A stretch of DNA of 64,000 bases from JAUIAI01 sp045106815. GTDB taxonomy: Bacteria; Pseudomonadota; Gammaproteobacteria; Burkholderiales; Burkholderiaceae_E. Position numbers and translations under genes: made by a program. The notes under the pieces are model-generated. The model ran no database searches. It was not told the DNA's origin and saw only the letters and a program-made list of their open reading frames with translations. The stretch is from NCBI GenBank assembly GCA_045106815.1, contig JBGCFG010000002.1, forward strand, positions 1 to 64,000, written 5' to 3'. This document shows positions 57,869 to 64,000 of the stretch, one piece after another. Each line of letters opens with the position of its first letter. The first letter of the stretch is position 1.

Positions 57869-59107
57869 ATGACTGACTATTACGACGAACTCGAAACTCG
57901 CAACCCTGCCGTTCGTGAGGGTGAACTATTAAACCGCTTGCCCGGGCTGATCGCCCATGCCATCGGTAACGCAAGAGGTTGGCGCGATCGCTTGCCGGGG
58001 GTTGTGCCGAGCGAAGTCGATTCGCGAGCAGCCCTGGCAACGCTACCAGTGCTGCGGAAGTCGGAGCTTGGCACGCTGCAGACAGCAAGCCCTCCGTTTG
58101 GCGGCCTAGTGACGGTTGAGCCCGGGGAACTTGGCGCTCTGTATATGTCGCCGGGACCGCTGTTTGATGCTGAAGGCACGGGTGATGATCCTTGGCGGGC
58201 CGCGCGGGCACTGTATGCCGCCGGCGTTCGAAAAGGACACGTCCTTCAAAACTGTTTCGGGTATCACATGACACCCGGTGCGTGGATGGTGCATCAGGCG
58301 GCGCGTAAGATCGGCTGTGCAATCATTCCGGCGGGTATCGGGCAGACCGAGCAGCAGCTTGAACTCATCAAGATGTTCAAGCCAGACGCGTACGTTGGTA
58401 CGCCATCGTTTCTGCGCATCATGATTGAAAAAGCAGGCCAGATAGGCGCTGACATTAGCAATCTCAAGCGCGCGCTCGTGGCGGCTGAAGCTTTACCGCC
58501 TTCCCTGCGTCAGTGGTTCGTTGAGCAGGGTCTTGAGCAGGTTTTACAGTGGTACGGTACCGCCGATCTTGGCCTTGTCGCCTACGAAACCCAAGCCCAG
58601 GAAGGCATGGTGCTGGACGAGGAGTTGATTCTCGAAATTGTCCGCCCCGGCACAGGCGATCCGGTGCCCGAGGGTGAAGTAGGCGAAATCGTCATCACAA
58701 GTTTCAATGATGTCTACCCGATGATTCGTTTCGGCACGGGTGACTTATCAGCAGTATTGCCAGGTATCTCTCCATGCGGCCGGACCAACACCCGGATTAA
58801 AGGCTGGATGGGACGTGCTGATCAGGCCACCAAAGTGCGCGGTATGTTTGTTCGACCCGAGCAGGTCAACCAGATCGTGAGTCAATATGACGCTGTCAGC
58901 AAAGCGCGGCTCGTCATCACCGGCGAAATGGCCAATGACGAGATGACCTTACGGTGCGAGACAACTGATCGCGCAGATGGGCTCGCCGAGAAGCTGACGC
59001 AATCACTTCGCGATGTGACTAAGCTTCGTGGCGAGGTTGAACTTGTCGGGCCGGGCGAACTGGCCAATGATGGTCTCGTCATAGAAGACGCTCGCAAGTA
59101 CGACTAG
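57869..59107 (+). CDS. Phenylacetate-CoA ligase-family AMP-binding protein
   Basis: A 412-residue adenylate-forming enzyme of the PaaK branch. Characteristic stretches are LPVLRKSELGTLQ, an altered substrate/P-loop region (GELGALYMSPGPLFDAEG in place of the usual SSGTTGxP), VLQNCFGYHMTPGAWMVHQAARKIGCAIIPAGIGQTEQQLELI, WYGTADLG, and FGTGDLSAVLPG with the C-terminal domain GWMGRADQATKVRGMFVRPEQV. The missing SGTTG motif suggests unusual phosphate binding or altered activity, but such variants are typical of the ligases that accompany this type of ABC operon. TAGGA precedes the ATG. Confidence 0.87.
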   Translation: MTDYYDELETRNPAVREGELLNRLPGLIAHAIGNARGWRDRLPGVVPSEVDSRAALATLPVLRKSELGTLQTASPPFGGLVTVEPGELGALYMSPGPLFDAEGTGDDPWRAARALYAAGVRKGHVLQNCFGYHMTPGAWMVHQAARKIGCAIIPAGIGQTEQQLELIKMFKPDAYVGTPSFLRIMIEKAGQIGADISNLKRALVAAEALPPSLRQWFVEQGLEQVLQWYGTADLGLVAYETQAQEGMVLDEELILEIVRPGTGDPVPEGEVGEIVITSFNDVYPMIRFGTGDLSAVLPGISPCGRTNTRIKGWMGRADQATKVRGMFVRPEQVNQIVSQYDAVSKARLVITGEMANDEMTLRCETTDRADGLAEKLTQSLRDVTKLRGEVELVGPGELANDGLVIEDARKYD

Positions 59108-59196
59108 GTCGGCCACGACGGACGACGACAGTCATGTCGACCCACTAGGCCTGGTTGCGGTGAGGCCGGTTTATCGAGTGTCAGGAGGCTTGTCTG

Positions 59197-60594
59197 ATGA
59201 AGCGCCGAGACTTTAACCGATTGACAGCGCTGGCGGCAGGCTCTGCGGCTTGGCACCCCGCGCGCGACAGCGCGGCGAACGAATCGACCATCACCCTGCG
59301 AGCAGTTGAGGGCCATGCCCGTTTGTATGGGAATGACGGTGGCGTTTCACCGCTGTGGCTATACAACGGCCAACTCCCTGGACCAGTCATCCGCGCACGC
59401 CGTGGGCAAAGGGTTCGCGTTCGCTTCGTAAACGAGTTACAAGTGCCGAGCACGGTGCATTGGCATGGCATTCGTATCGATAACAAGATGGACGGCGTTT
59501 CCGGTCTTACCCAGGCTCCGGTCGCACCCGGCGAACACTTTGACTACGACTTCGTGGCCCCGGATGCGGGAACGTACTGGTACCACGCGCACCATCAAAC
59601 CTGGAATCAAGTGCCGCGAGGGCTAGCAGGTACGCTCATTATTGAAGATGACGAGCTTTTTGTTCCAGCGGCCCAGGATCTCGTTCTTGCGCTGAGCGAC
59701 TGGTCGCTTGACGAAGAGGGTGTACTGAAGATTGACACCTTTGGCTCGGGGCACGCGTTCTCTCATGCCGGCCGGCTCGGTAACTGGCTGACGGTTAACG
59801 GCGTCAGCAAGCCCGATATCCCCATGCGCGCTGGCCGGTGGCATCGCCTGCGACTAATCAATATGTCGAGCGCGCGCATTCTGGATATTGCCCCCGAGAG
59901 ACTCGGAGCAACCGTCATCGCGCTTGATGGGCAGAGTCTTGCCCAGCCGCGAGAAGTAACAGGTATCGTGAAGCTCGCGCCTGCGCAGCGGATAGATTTA
60001 TTAATGCGACCTGAGCGCGCTGGTGTTGTCCCGTTTGAGATGATGACGGGTCGAGCCTACGAATTTGCCCGTCTCGTGGTGGCGGAAGAGCGTGCGAGCG
60101 AACCTGATGAACGCGCGATGCCTGTTCTGAAGCCAAACGATTTGCCGGAGCCTGATCTGAGCAAGGCCCGCGTGATTGATCTCAGGATGGAAGGCGGCGC
60201 GATGGGCGGTCGGCGACAGCTGACTTATAAGGGCGAGGTCCTGAAAGGTCGCCGCTATGTTGAGACGCGACAGTTCTGGGGGCTCAATGGCGTCGCCGGG
60301 ATGGCAAAGGAACCGCTGTTTCGCGCGCGTCGCGGCGAATCAATCATTATCGATAGCCTGAACGACACCGCCTTTGCTCACGCGATGCATACCCACGGAC
60401 ATCACTTCAAGATATTGTCGAGAAACGGGGTTGAGGTACCGCATCAAGACTGGCGCGATACCTTTATTAGTGAGCGCAGTGAACGCGTGAAAGTCGCGTT
60501 CGTTGCCGACAATCCGGGCAAGTGGCTTATTCATTGCCACATGCTCGGTCATGCCGCGTCGGGTTTGCTGTCTTGGTTTGAAGTTCAGGCGTGA
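59197..60594 (+). CDS. Multicopper oxidase (laccase-like), Tat-exported
   Basis: A 465-residue periplasmic three-domain oxidase. The N-terminus MKRRDFNRLTALAAG has a twin-arginine motif. The copper sites are HWHG and YWYHAHH (domain 1), HAMHTHGHH and HCHMLGHAASGL (domain 3), giving T1, T2 and T3 ligands. Ten residues after the T1 Cys the axial position is Leu, typical of higher-potential laccases rather than CueO-type Met. There is no Met-rich insert, so copper-detoxifying CueO is less likely. Strong AGGAGG before ATG. It may oxidise phenolics or metals. It is monocistronic. Confidence 0.91.
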   Translation: MKRRDFNRLTALAAGSAAWHPARDSAANESTITLRAVEGHARLYGNDGGVSPLWLYNGQLPGPVIRARRGQRVRVRFVNELQVPSTVHWHGIRIDNKMDGVSGLTQAPVAPGEHFDYDFVAPDAGTYWYHAHHQTWNQVPRGLAGTLIIEDDELFVPAAQDLVLALSDWSLDEEGVLKIDTFGSGHAFSHAGRLGNWLTVNGVSKPDIPMRAGRWHRLRLINMSSARILDIAPERLGATVIALDGQSLAQPREVTGIVKLAPAQRIDLLMRPERAGVVPFEMMTGRAYEFARLVVAEERASEPDERAMPVLKPNDLPEPDLSKARVIDLRMEGGAMGGRRQLTYKGEVLKGRRYVETRQFWGLNGVAGMAKEPLFRARRGESIIIDSLNDTAFAHAMHTHGHHFKILSRNGVEVPHQDWRDTFISERSERVKVAFVADNPGKWLIHCHMLGHAASGLLSWFEVQA

Positions 60595-60607
60595 GGCTGG
60601 AAACCGC

Positions 60608-61288
60608 TTAGGTGTGCGCGGCGATTTCGGTATTGCGCGCGGCGCGAATACGCTCGACAAGGTCACCCGGCTCGGCTCGCGTGGTTGGGTCGGGCGACAC
60701 GCTCGCGTAGCTAACCCGGCCATCAGGCTCAATCAAATACACCGCTGGCATGGCCATGGTGAGCGGGTTGGCCGGGTCGCCCAAGTGTTCCGTAGCACCA
60801 TGGTGTTCGAACAGGGCGCGCTCCGCCGGACCGGCCTCGTAGGTCAGGCCAAACGCCCGCGCGATATCGTTGTTGGCGTCATGAACGATCTCAAAACTCG
60901 GGCAATCAAACTGCCTGGTCAGCTTGATTCGCTCGGGGGATTCCGATGAGATCCCGATAAGCCGAACGCCCAATCGCTTGAGCTGCGGTGCTATTCGCTC
61001 GTAAGCCTTGAGTTCTAGCGTACAGAATGGGCACCAACTGCCCCGATAGAACTTGAGCAACACAGGTCCATCAGCGAGAAGATCGCCCAAGCTTTTGCCA
61101 GCGCCTTCTGACTCAAGATGGAGGTTCGGGTTAGGGGCCGACGCGCCGCTGCCAAGCACCTCAGAAAACCCGGGCGCAGTGCGACGCTGCTCAATTTCGG
61201 CCATGACTTGTTTAATCAAAGCCGGGTCCGTTGAGTCGATCATCAGACCTTTATAGGCCTGTAGCAGTTGGTTCAGCATGATGAGCAT
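60608..61288 (-). CDS. Peroxiredoxin-like (AhpC/TSA-type thioredoxin-fold) protein
   Basis: A 226-residue thioredoxin-fold protein. VLLKFYRGSWCPFCTLELKAYERI holds a CxxC at the peroxidatic position, after a helical N-terminal extension of about 70 residues. The C-terminal half has IKLTRQFDCPSFEIVHDANNDIARAFGL and a long YLIEPDGRVSYASVSPD strand as in peroxiredoxin-like family proteins. It probably reduces peroxides or acts as a thiol reductant. An ATG three codons downstream (61279) is an equal alternative start. It is convergent with the multicopper oxidase gene. Confidence 0.85.
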   Translation of the reverse strand: MLIMLNQLLQAYKGLMIDSTDPALIKQVMAEIEQRRTAPGFSEVLGSGASAPNPNLHLESEGAGKSLGDLLADGPVLLKFYRGSWCPFCTLELKAYERIAPQLKRLGVRLIGISSESPERIKLTRQFDCPSFEIVHDANNDIARAFGLTYEAGPAERALFEHHGATEHLGDPANPLTMAMPAVYLIEPDGRVSYASVSPDPTTRAEPGDLVERIRAARNTEIAAHT

Positions 61289-61488
61289 GACCGTAGTCGA
61301 ATTAAGACCGCTAATACTGACAGTTAGAGGTACTCGCCTGATCTACAGAAGGTGTCGTTATTGTCTCGTTATCAGGTCGAAACTGTCTTGATGGCAGCGC
61401 CTGAGCGGGGTTTTACTTGTTCTGACTTTTTGGGCGTGGAGCCATGAGCGGGGGTGCCGGCTCGCCTAGGAGTTCAATTTGTTAAAAC

Positions 61489-61520
61489 TATTAAAACGAG
61501 GAATCAGATCGGTTTTAATA
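61489..61520. repeat. A+T-rich inverted repeat upstream of the peroxiredoxin gene and downstream of cutA
   Basis: TATTAAAAC (61489-61497) and GTTTTAATA (61512-61520) are perfect 9-bp arms 14 nt apart, extending to 11 of 12. The surrounding 60 bases are clearly richer in A+T than the neighbourhood. It could act as a terminator-like hairpin for the minus-strand cutA gene or as a protein-binding site. The remainder of the 266-nt gap (61289-61554) shows no gene I accept. Confidence 0.45.
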
Positions 61521-61554
61521 ATTGTATCGGTTGCACTCTCGATCGTTTGCAATA

Positions 61555-61908
61555 TCAGACTTGCGTCGTCCTGCCAGCGTCCGGCGTCTCGATACAGTCA
61601 ACCAGCCATGCCAAGTATTCCGCACTGGCGTCTGCAATGGGTAGGGCGATGATTTCGGGCGTATCGTAGGGGTGAGAACGCCTGAGCAGCGCCTGCAACG
61701 GCTCGAATGCGGTATTAAGCGACTTGATCTCCAGGCGGTATTCGTCATCGCTTTGTATCTGGCCCTGCCACTGGTAAAAGCTCTTCACGGGACAAATCTG
61801 CACGCATGCGCCCAGACCAGCGCTCACCACCTTCCTAGCGAGTTGCTCGGCACCCTCAAGGCTGTCGATCGTCGTGACGACTACACAGGCACTCTGCGTT
61901 GACTTCAT
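61555..61908 (-). CDS. cutA: Divalent-cation tolerance protein CutA
   Basis: A 117-residue trimeric cytosolic protein of the PII-like fold. Signature blocks are VVVTTIDSLEGAEQLARKVVSAGLGACVQICPVKSFYQWQGQIQSDDEYRLEIKS and the C-terminal HPYDTPEIIALPI. It is linked to copper tolerance in E. coli, and its exact role is unsettled. The neighbours (multicopper oxidase, peroxiredoxin-like) also fit metal or redox stress, but there is no shared operon with the plus-strand oxidase. Confidence 0.95.
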   Translation of the reverse strand: MKSTQSACVVVTTIDSLEGAEQLARKVVSAGLGACVQICPVKSFYQWQGQIQSDDEYRLEIKSLNTAFEPLQALLRRSHPYDTPEIIALPIADASAEYLAWLVDCIETPDAGRTTQV

Positions 61909-61936
61909 GAATGGCGCCTGGCGTTATCCATGTAGC

Positions 61937-62407
61937 TTAGAGGCGATGGGGCAGACCAGAGCCGGTATTGAGATAGTCCTTGAGGCTACGCTCGAAGTAA
62001 ACCGACCAGCCTTGCTCACACACGTCATAGCAAACGAGTGCCGGCGTTAGGCCGACATGTTCCATCGTGATCCTGCAGCCGGTGTTTAACGGATCGATAC
62101 GCCAGTCAATCGTGCTGCCAAGCCATTCCTGATGGTCGGCATCCGGGTATTCGGTGAGGATGTGATCCGCGCCCACGCACTGAATGCTGACGCGATGGCC
62201 TGGTTCTAGCCGACGCGCTTCAAATGTCCAGTAGCTCCTGCCGGGCGGAAACGTGACATGCAAGCGGTCCCCCGGTGCCTCCAATGCGCCTTGTGCAAAC
62301 TCAGACCACCAATATCGAAACCCGCTCGTGAGTGCCTTATAAGCGCTTGCGGGCGGGACTTGAACATCGATAGACTGAATGAGGTTAACTGCCTGGTCTA
62401 TTGCCAT
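61937..62407 (-). CDS. SRPBCC (AHSA1/START-like) domain protein
   Basis: The start at 62407 (MAIDQAVNLIQSIDVQVPPASAYKALTSGFRYWW) gives a 156-residue helix-grip protein. The longer frame upstream runs antisense through the phospholipase gene and is rejected. VTFPPGRSYWTFEARRLEPGHRVSIQCVGAD and the late TRITMEHVGL-like stretch (CRITMEHVGLTP) match the AHSA1-like family of ligand-binding or co-chaperone proteins. Its function is unknown. It is divergent from the phospholipase and upstream of cutA on the same strand, 28 nt apart. Confidence 0.85.
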   Translation of the reverse strand: MAIDQAVNLIQSIDVQVPPASAYKALTSGFRYWWSEFAQGALEAPGDRLHVTFPPGRSYWTFEARRLEPGHRVSIQCVGADHILTEYPDADHQEWLGSTIDWRIDPLNTGCRITMEHVGLTPALVCYDVCEQGWSVYFERSLKDYLNTGSGLPHRL

Positions 62408-62481
62408 CTCGGATTTCCAGGGTTCCGGGGAAAGTGCTAGTAAACACCCATCTGCGACATTTGAAAAGAGGTTACGACGGC

Positions 62482-63342
62482 ATGCAAGACGGGATGATGA
62501 AGCTGGGATGGGGGCCGATCGGGTCGGCGCGGCCAGGCTCGGTCGGGCGAATAGTGACTGGTGGCTTGATTGTCGGCGCGCTGGTGCTGAGTGCCGGATG
62601 CAGTTCAATGAGCGAAATCATGAGCCGGGCACAGGAACCCGCTGACCTCGCAGGCGAACAACTCGGCCAGGCTGTCTACCGTCATGAGGGCAATTTCATT
62701 ATTGCCGGCGGCTCACCAGACACGACCGCAAAGGTTCAGGTCAGCCTGAAGGTTCGCTTGGCAGGGCGGGTGTTCTTTGGCTACAGCCAGACCAATCTAT
62801 GGGATATCTCGCGCGCCTCACTGCCTTTTCGGGATACCACCCACCGGCCGAGTCTGTTCTATTACGGTGAACAGCAACCACTGTTTACGGTTGGTGCCTA
62901 TCGGCATGTCTACGGCGTGGAGCACAACTCCAACGGTCGCGACGAACTGGATTCGCGCTCGCTGAATCAGCTCTTTTATCGCTCGGAGCTCAGCTATGGT
63001 GACCAGCGCCTGCGGCATTGGCAATTCGCAGCGAAGGTCTTCGCCTACGTTGGGAAGGGTGACGAGAATCAGGATATTGATGACTTTCGCAACCATGCAG
63101 AATTTCGGCTCCGCAATACGAAGCCAAACGGTGCGGACTATTCGATTTGGTGGCGACCCGGTAAAGGCGGCAAAGGCAGTGGCGCGATTGAGTTCAGTAC
63201 GGGGCTGCGCAAGCTCGGCTGGGATGTGCCTGGCTTTTTGATGGTTCAGCTATTCGCCGGCTACGGCGAAACACTGCTCGACTACAACCGACGCGAGCAG
63301 CCACAGCTGCGCGTCGGTTATCGTCTGGACCGAGGCCCCTAA
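62482..63342 (+). CDS. pldA: Outer-membrane phospholipase A (PldA/OMPLA) with lipoprotein signal
   Basis: A 286-residue beta-barrel lipase from ATG 62482. The catalytic triad is intact: His148 and Ser150 in YGVEHNSNGRDELDSRSLNQL, and Asn162 exactly 12 residues after the Ser, as in E. coli OMPLA. Strand sequences alternate polar and aromatic residues to the end (QLFAGYGETLLDYNRREQPQLRVGYRLDRGP). The signal peptide ends in lipobox LSAGC (Cys40), so the mature protein should carry an N-terminal lipid, which E. coli OMPLA does not. It hydrolyses phospholipids that reach the outer leaflet. The upstream n-region is long and a shorter start at Met5/6 is possible. Confidence 0.9.
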   Translation: MQDGMMKLGWGPIGSARPGSVGRIVTGGLIVGALVLSAGCSSMSEIMSRAQEPADLAGEQLGQAVYRHEGNFIIAGGSPDTTAKVQVSLKVRLAGRVFFGYSQTNLWDISRASLPFRDTTHRPSLFYYGEQQPLFTVGAYRHVYGVEHNSNGRDELDSRSLNQLFYRSELSYGDQRLRHWQFAAKVFAYVGKGDENQDIDDFRNHAEFRLRNTKPNGADYSIWWRPGKGGKGSGAIEFSTGLRKLGWDVPGFLMVQLFAGYGETLLDYNRREQPQLRVGYRLDRGP

Positions 63343-63357
63343 AACTAGAAGCCGGGT

Positions 63358-64000
63358 TTATTCCTGAGTGTGAAGCTCCGTTTGCTCTGCTACGCGGAAT
63401 ACCGCGACCGCATTGACCAACTCGTTTGCCTGTTGCTTGAGGCTATCGGCAGCTGCGGCGCTTTCTTCTACCAGCGCGGCATTTTGCTGCGTGACTGAGT
63501 CCATGTCTTTCACTGCATCGCCTACCTGATTGACGCCGGCACTTTGCTCGGCACTGGCATGGCTGATCTGTGACATGATTTCCGTGACACGCGTGACGGA
63601 AGTGACTACTTCCTGCATGGTTTCACCCGCTTTGTCCACAAGCTCTGTGCCCAGTTCAACCCGCCTAACGCTATCGGTAATCAAGCCAGTGATTTCTTTT
63701 GCGGCATCAGCACTACGCTGGGCGAGGTTACGGACTTCAGAGGCGACTACCGCAAATCCGCGGCCTTGCTCACCTGCTCGCGCTGCTTCAACAGCCGCAT
63801 TAAGCGCCAGAATGTTGGTTTGAAACGCGATGCCGTCAATCACACTGATGATGTCAGCAATCTCTTTGCTGCTTTCGTTAATACCCTTCATCGTCACAAC
63901 GACTTCGGACACCACTTCACCGCCCTTGATAGCGACAGAGTTTGCACCCATGGCGAGCTGGTTGGCCTGCTCCGCATTGGTGGCATTGGCTTTAACCGTT
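63358..64000 (-). CDS. Methyl-accepting chemotaxis protein, C-terminal part (cut by window end)
   Basis: The frame continues without stop to base 64000, so the ATG at 63951 is internal and the gene's start lies outside the window. The visible 213 residues are the cytoplasmic signalling domain. The hairpin tip DGIAFQTNILALNAAVEAARAGEQGRGFAVVASEVRNLAQRSADAAKEI is the highly conserved contact site for CheA and CheW. Two flanking helices carry heptads and likely methylation Glu/Gln pairs. The C-terminus lacks a NWETF-like pentapeptide for CheR/CheB tethering. Sensor specificity is unknown. Confidence 0.95.
   Translation of the reverse strand, partial: TVKANATNAEQANQLAMGANSVAIKGGEVVSEVVVTMKGINESSKEIADIISVIDGIAFQTNILALNAAVEAARAGEQGRGFAVVASEVRNLAQRSADAAKEITGLITDSVRRVELGTELVDKAGETMQEVVTSVTRVTEIMSQISHASAEQSAGVNQVGDAVKDMDSVTQQNAALVEESAAAADSLKQQANELVNAVAVFRVAEQTELHTQE

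Noticed and set aside
1..64000. tRNA, rRNA, CRISPR array, insertion sequence or phage genes
   Set aside because: Looked for in all gaps and by product recognition; none seen. No att-like repeats or transposase motifs.

Overview
The window is about 55-57% G+C by eye, densely coded on both strands, and has no rRNA, tRNA, insertion sequence or CRISPR array that I can see. The gene content suggests a free-living, aerobic, heterotrophic marine proteobacterium, probably gammaproteobacterial. It carries six substrate-binding-protein transporters of the ABC, TRAP and TRAP-TAXI classes, an outer-membrane phospholipase A, EmrAB efflux, SrkA, and the proteobacterial 'class GN' sortase system that is mostly known from marine Gram-negatives. 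The assignment rests on gene content only.

Layout. 1-4.7 kb: larE (probably cut by the window edge) and larB for the nickel-pincer cofactor, then a polar amino-acid ABC transporter. 4.7-5.6 kb: an SGNH/sialate-esterase-like lipoprotein. 5.8-12 kb: the dedicated sortase system. Sortase and its VIT/vWA target are on the minus strand; the response regulator and histidine kinase are divergent on the plus strand. 12-16.5 kb: an enoyl-CoA hydratase fused to a HAD phosphatase, a PQQ sugar-dehydrogenase-like lipoprotein and a cytochrome P450. 16.5-19.4 kb: a TRAP transporter. 19.5-28.1 kb: two divergent phosphorus-acquisition operons, phnDCEE and ugpBAE-slt-ugpC. 28.2-31.6 kb: a TRAP-TAXI transporter. 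31.6-34.7 kb: an EamA exporter, an Arg-rich secreted protein, an SDR and a lipoprotein. 35-37.8 kb: Rieske dioxygenase alpha and beta subunits plus an SDR. 37.8-40.9 kb: marR-emrA-emrB with a clear operator. 41-47.8 kb: a lipolytic esterase, chrA, srkA, a class II aldolase, and a minus-strand operon of a reductive-dehalogenase-like protein, an HpcH/HpaI aldolase and a 2-hydroxyacid dehydrogenase. 48-49.3 kb: a patatin-like lipase. 49.4-59.1 kb: a Crp/Fnr regulator divergent from an acyl-CoA ligase/Liv-type ABC transporter/PaaK-like ligase operon. 59.2-64 kb: a multicopper oxidase, a peroxiredoxin-like protein, CutA, an SRPBCC protein, a lipoprotein OMPLA, and a chemotaxis receptor cut by the window end.

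Most interesting points. (1) Strong RNA hairpins lie immediately downstream of substrate-binding-protein genes in three unrelated transporter operons, at 3161-3249, 29501-29540 and 56736-56891; the last is an array of four. (2) A Tat-less, cytoplasmic reductive-dehalogenase homologue keeps residues at the spacing of the PceA active site and sits in a three-gene catabolic operon. (3) A decayed second copy of the Liv ATPase lies between livF and the PaaK-like gene. (4) The sole apparent sortase target has a degenerate sorting motif. (5) A soluble-lytic-transglycosylase lipoprotein is embedded in the ugp operon. (6) Near-perfect symmetric operator candidates lie beside the MarR and Crp/Fnr regulators. 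(7) An enoyl-CoA hydratase is fused to a HAD phosphatase.
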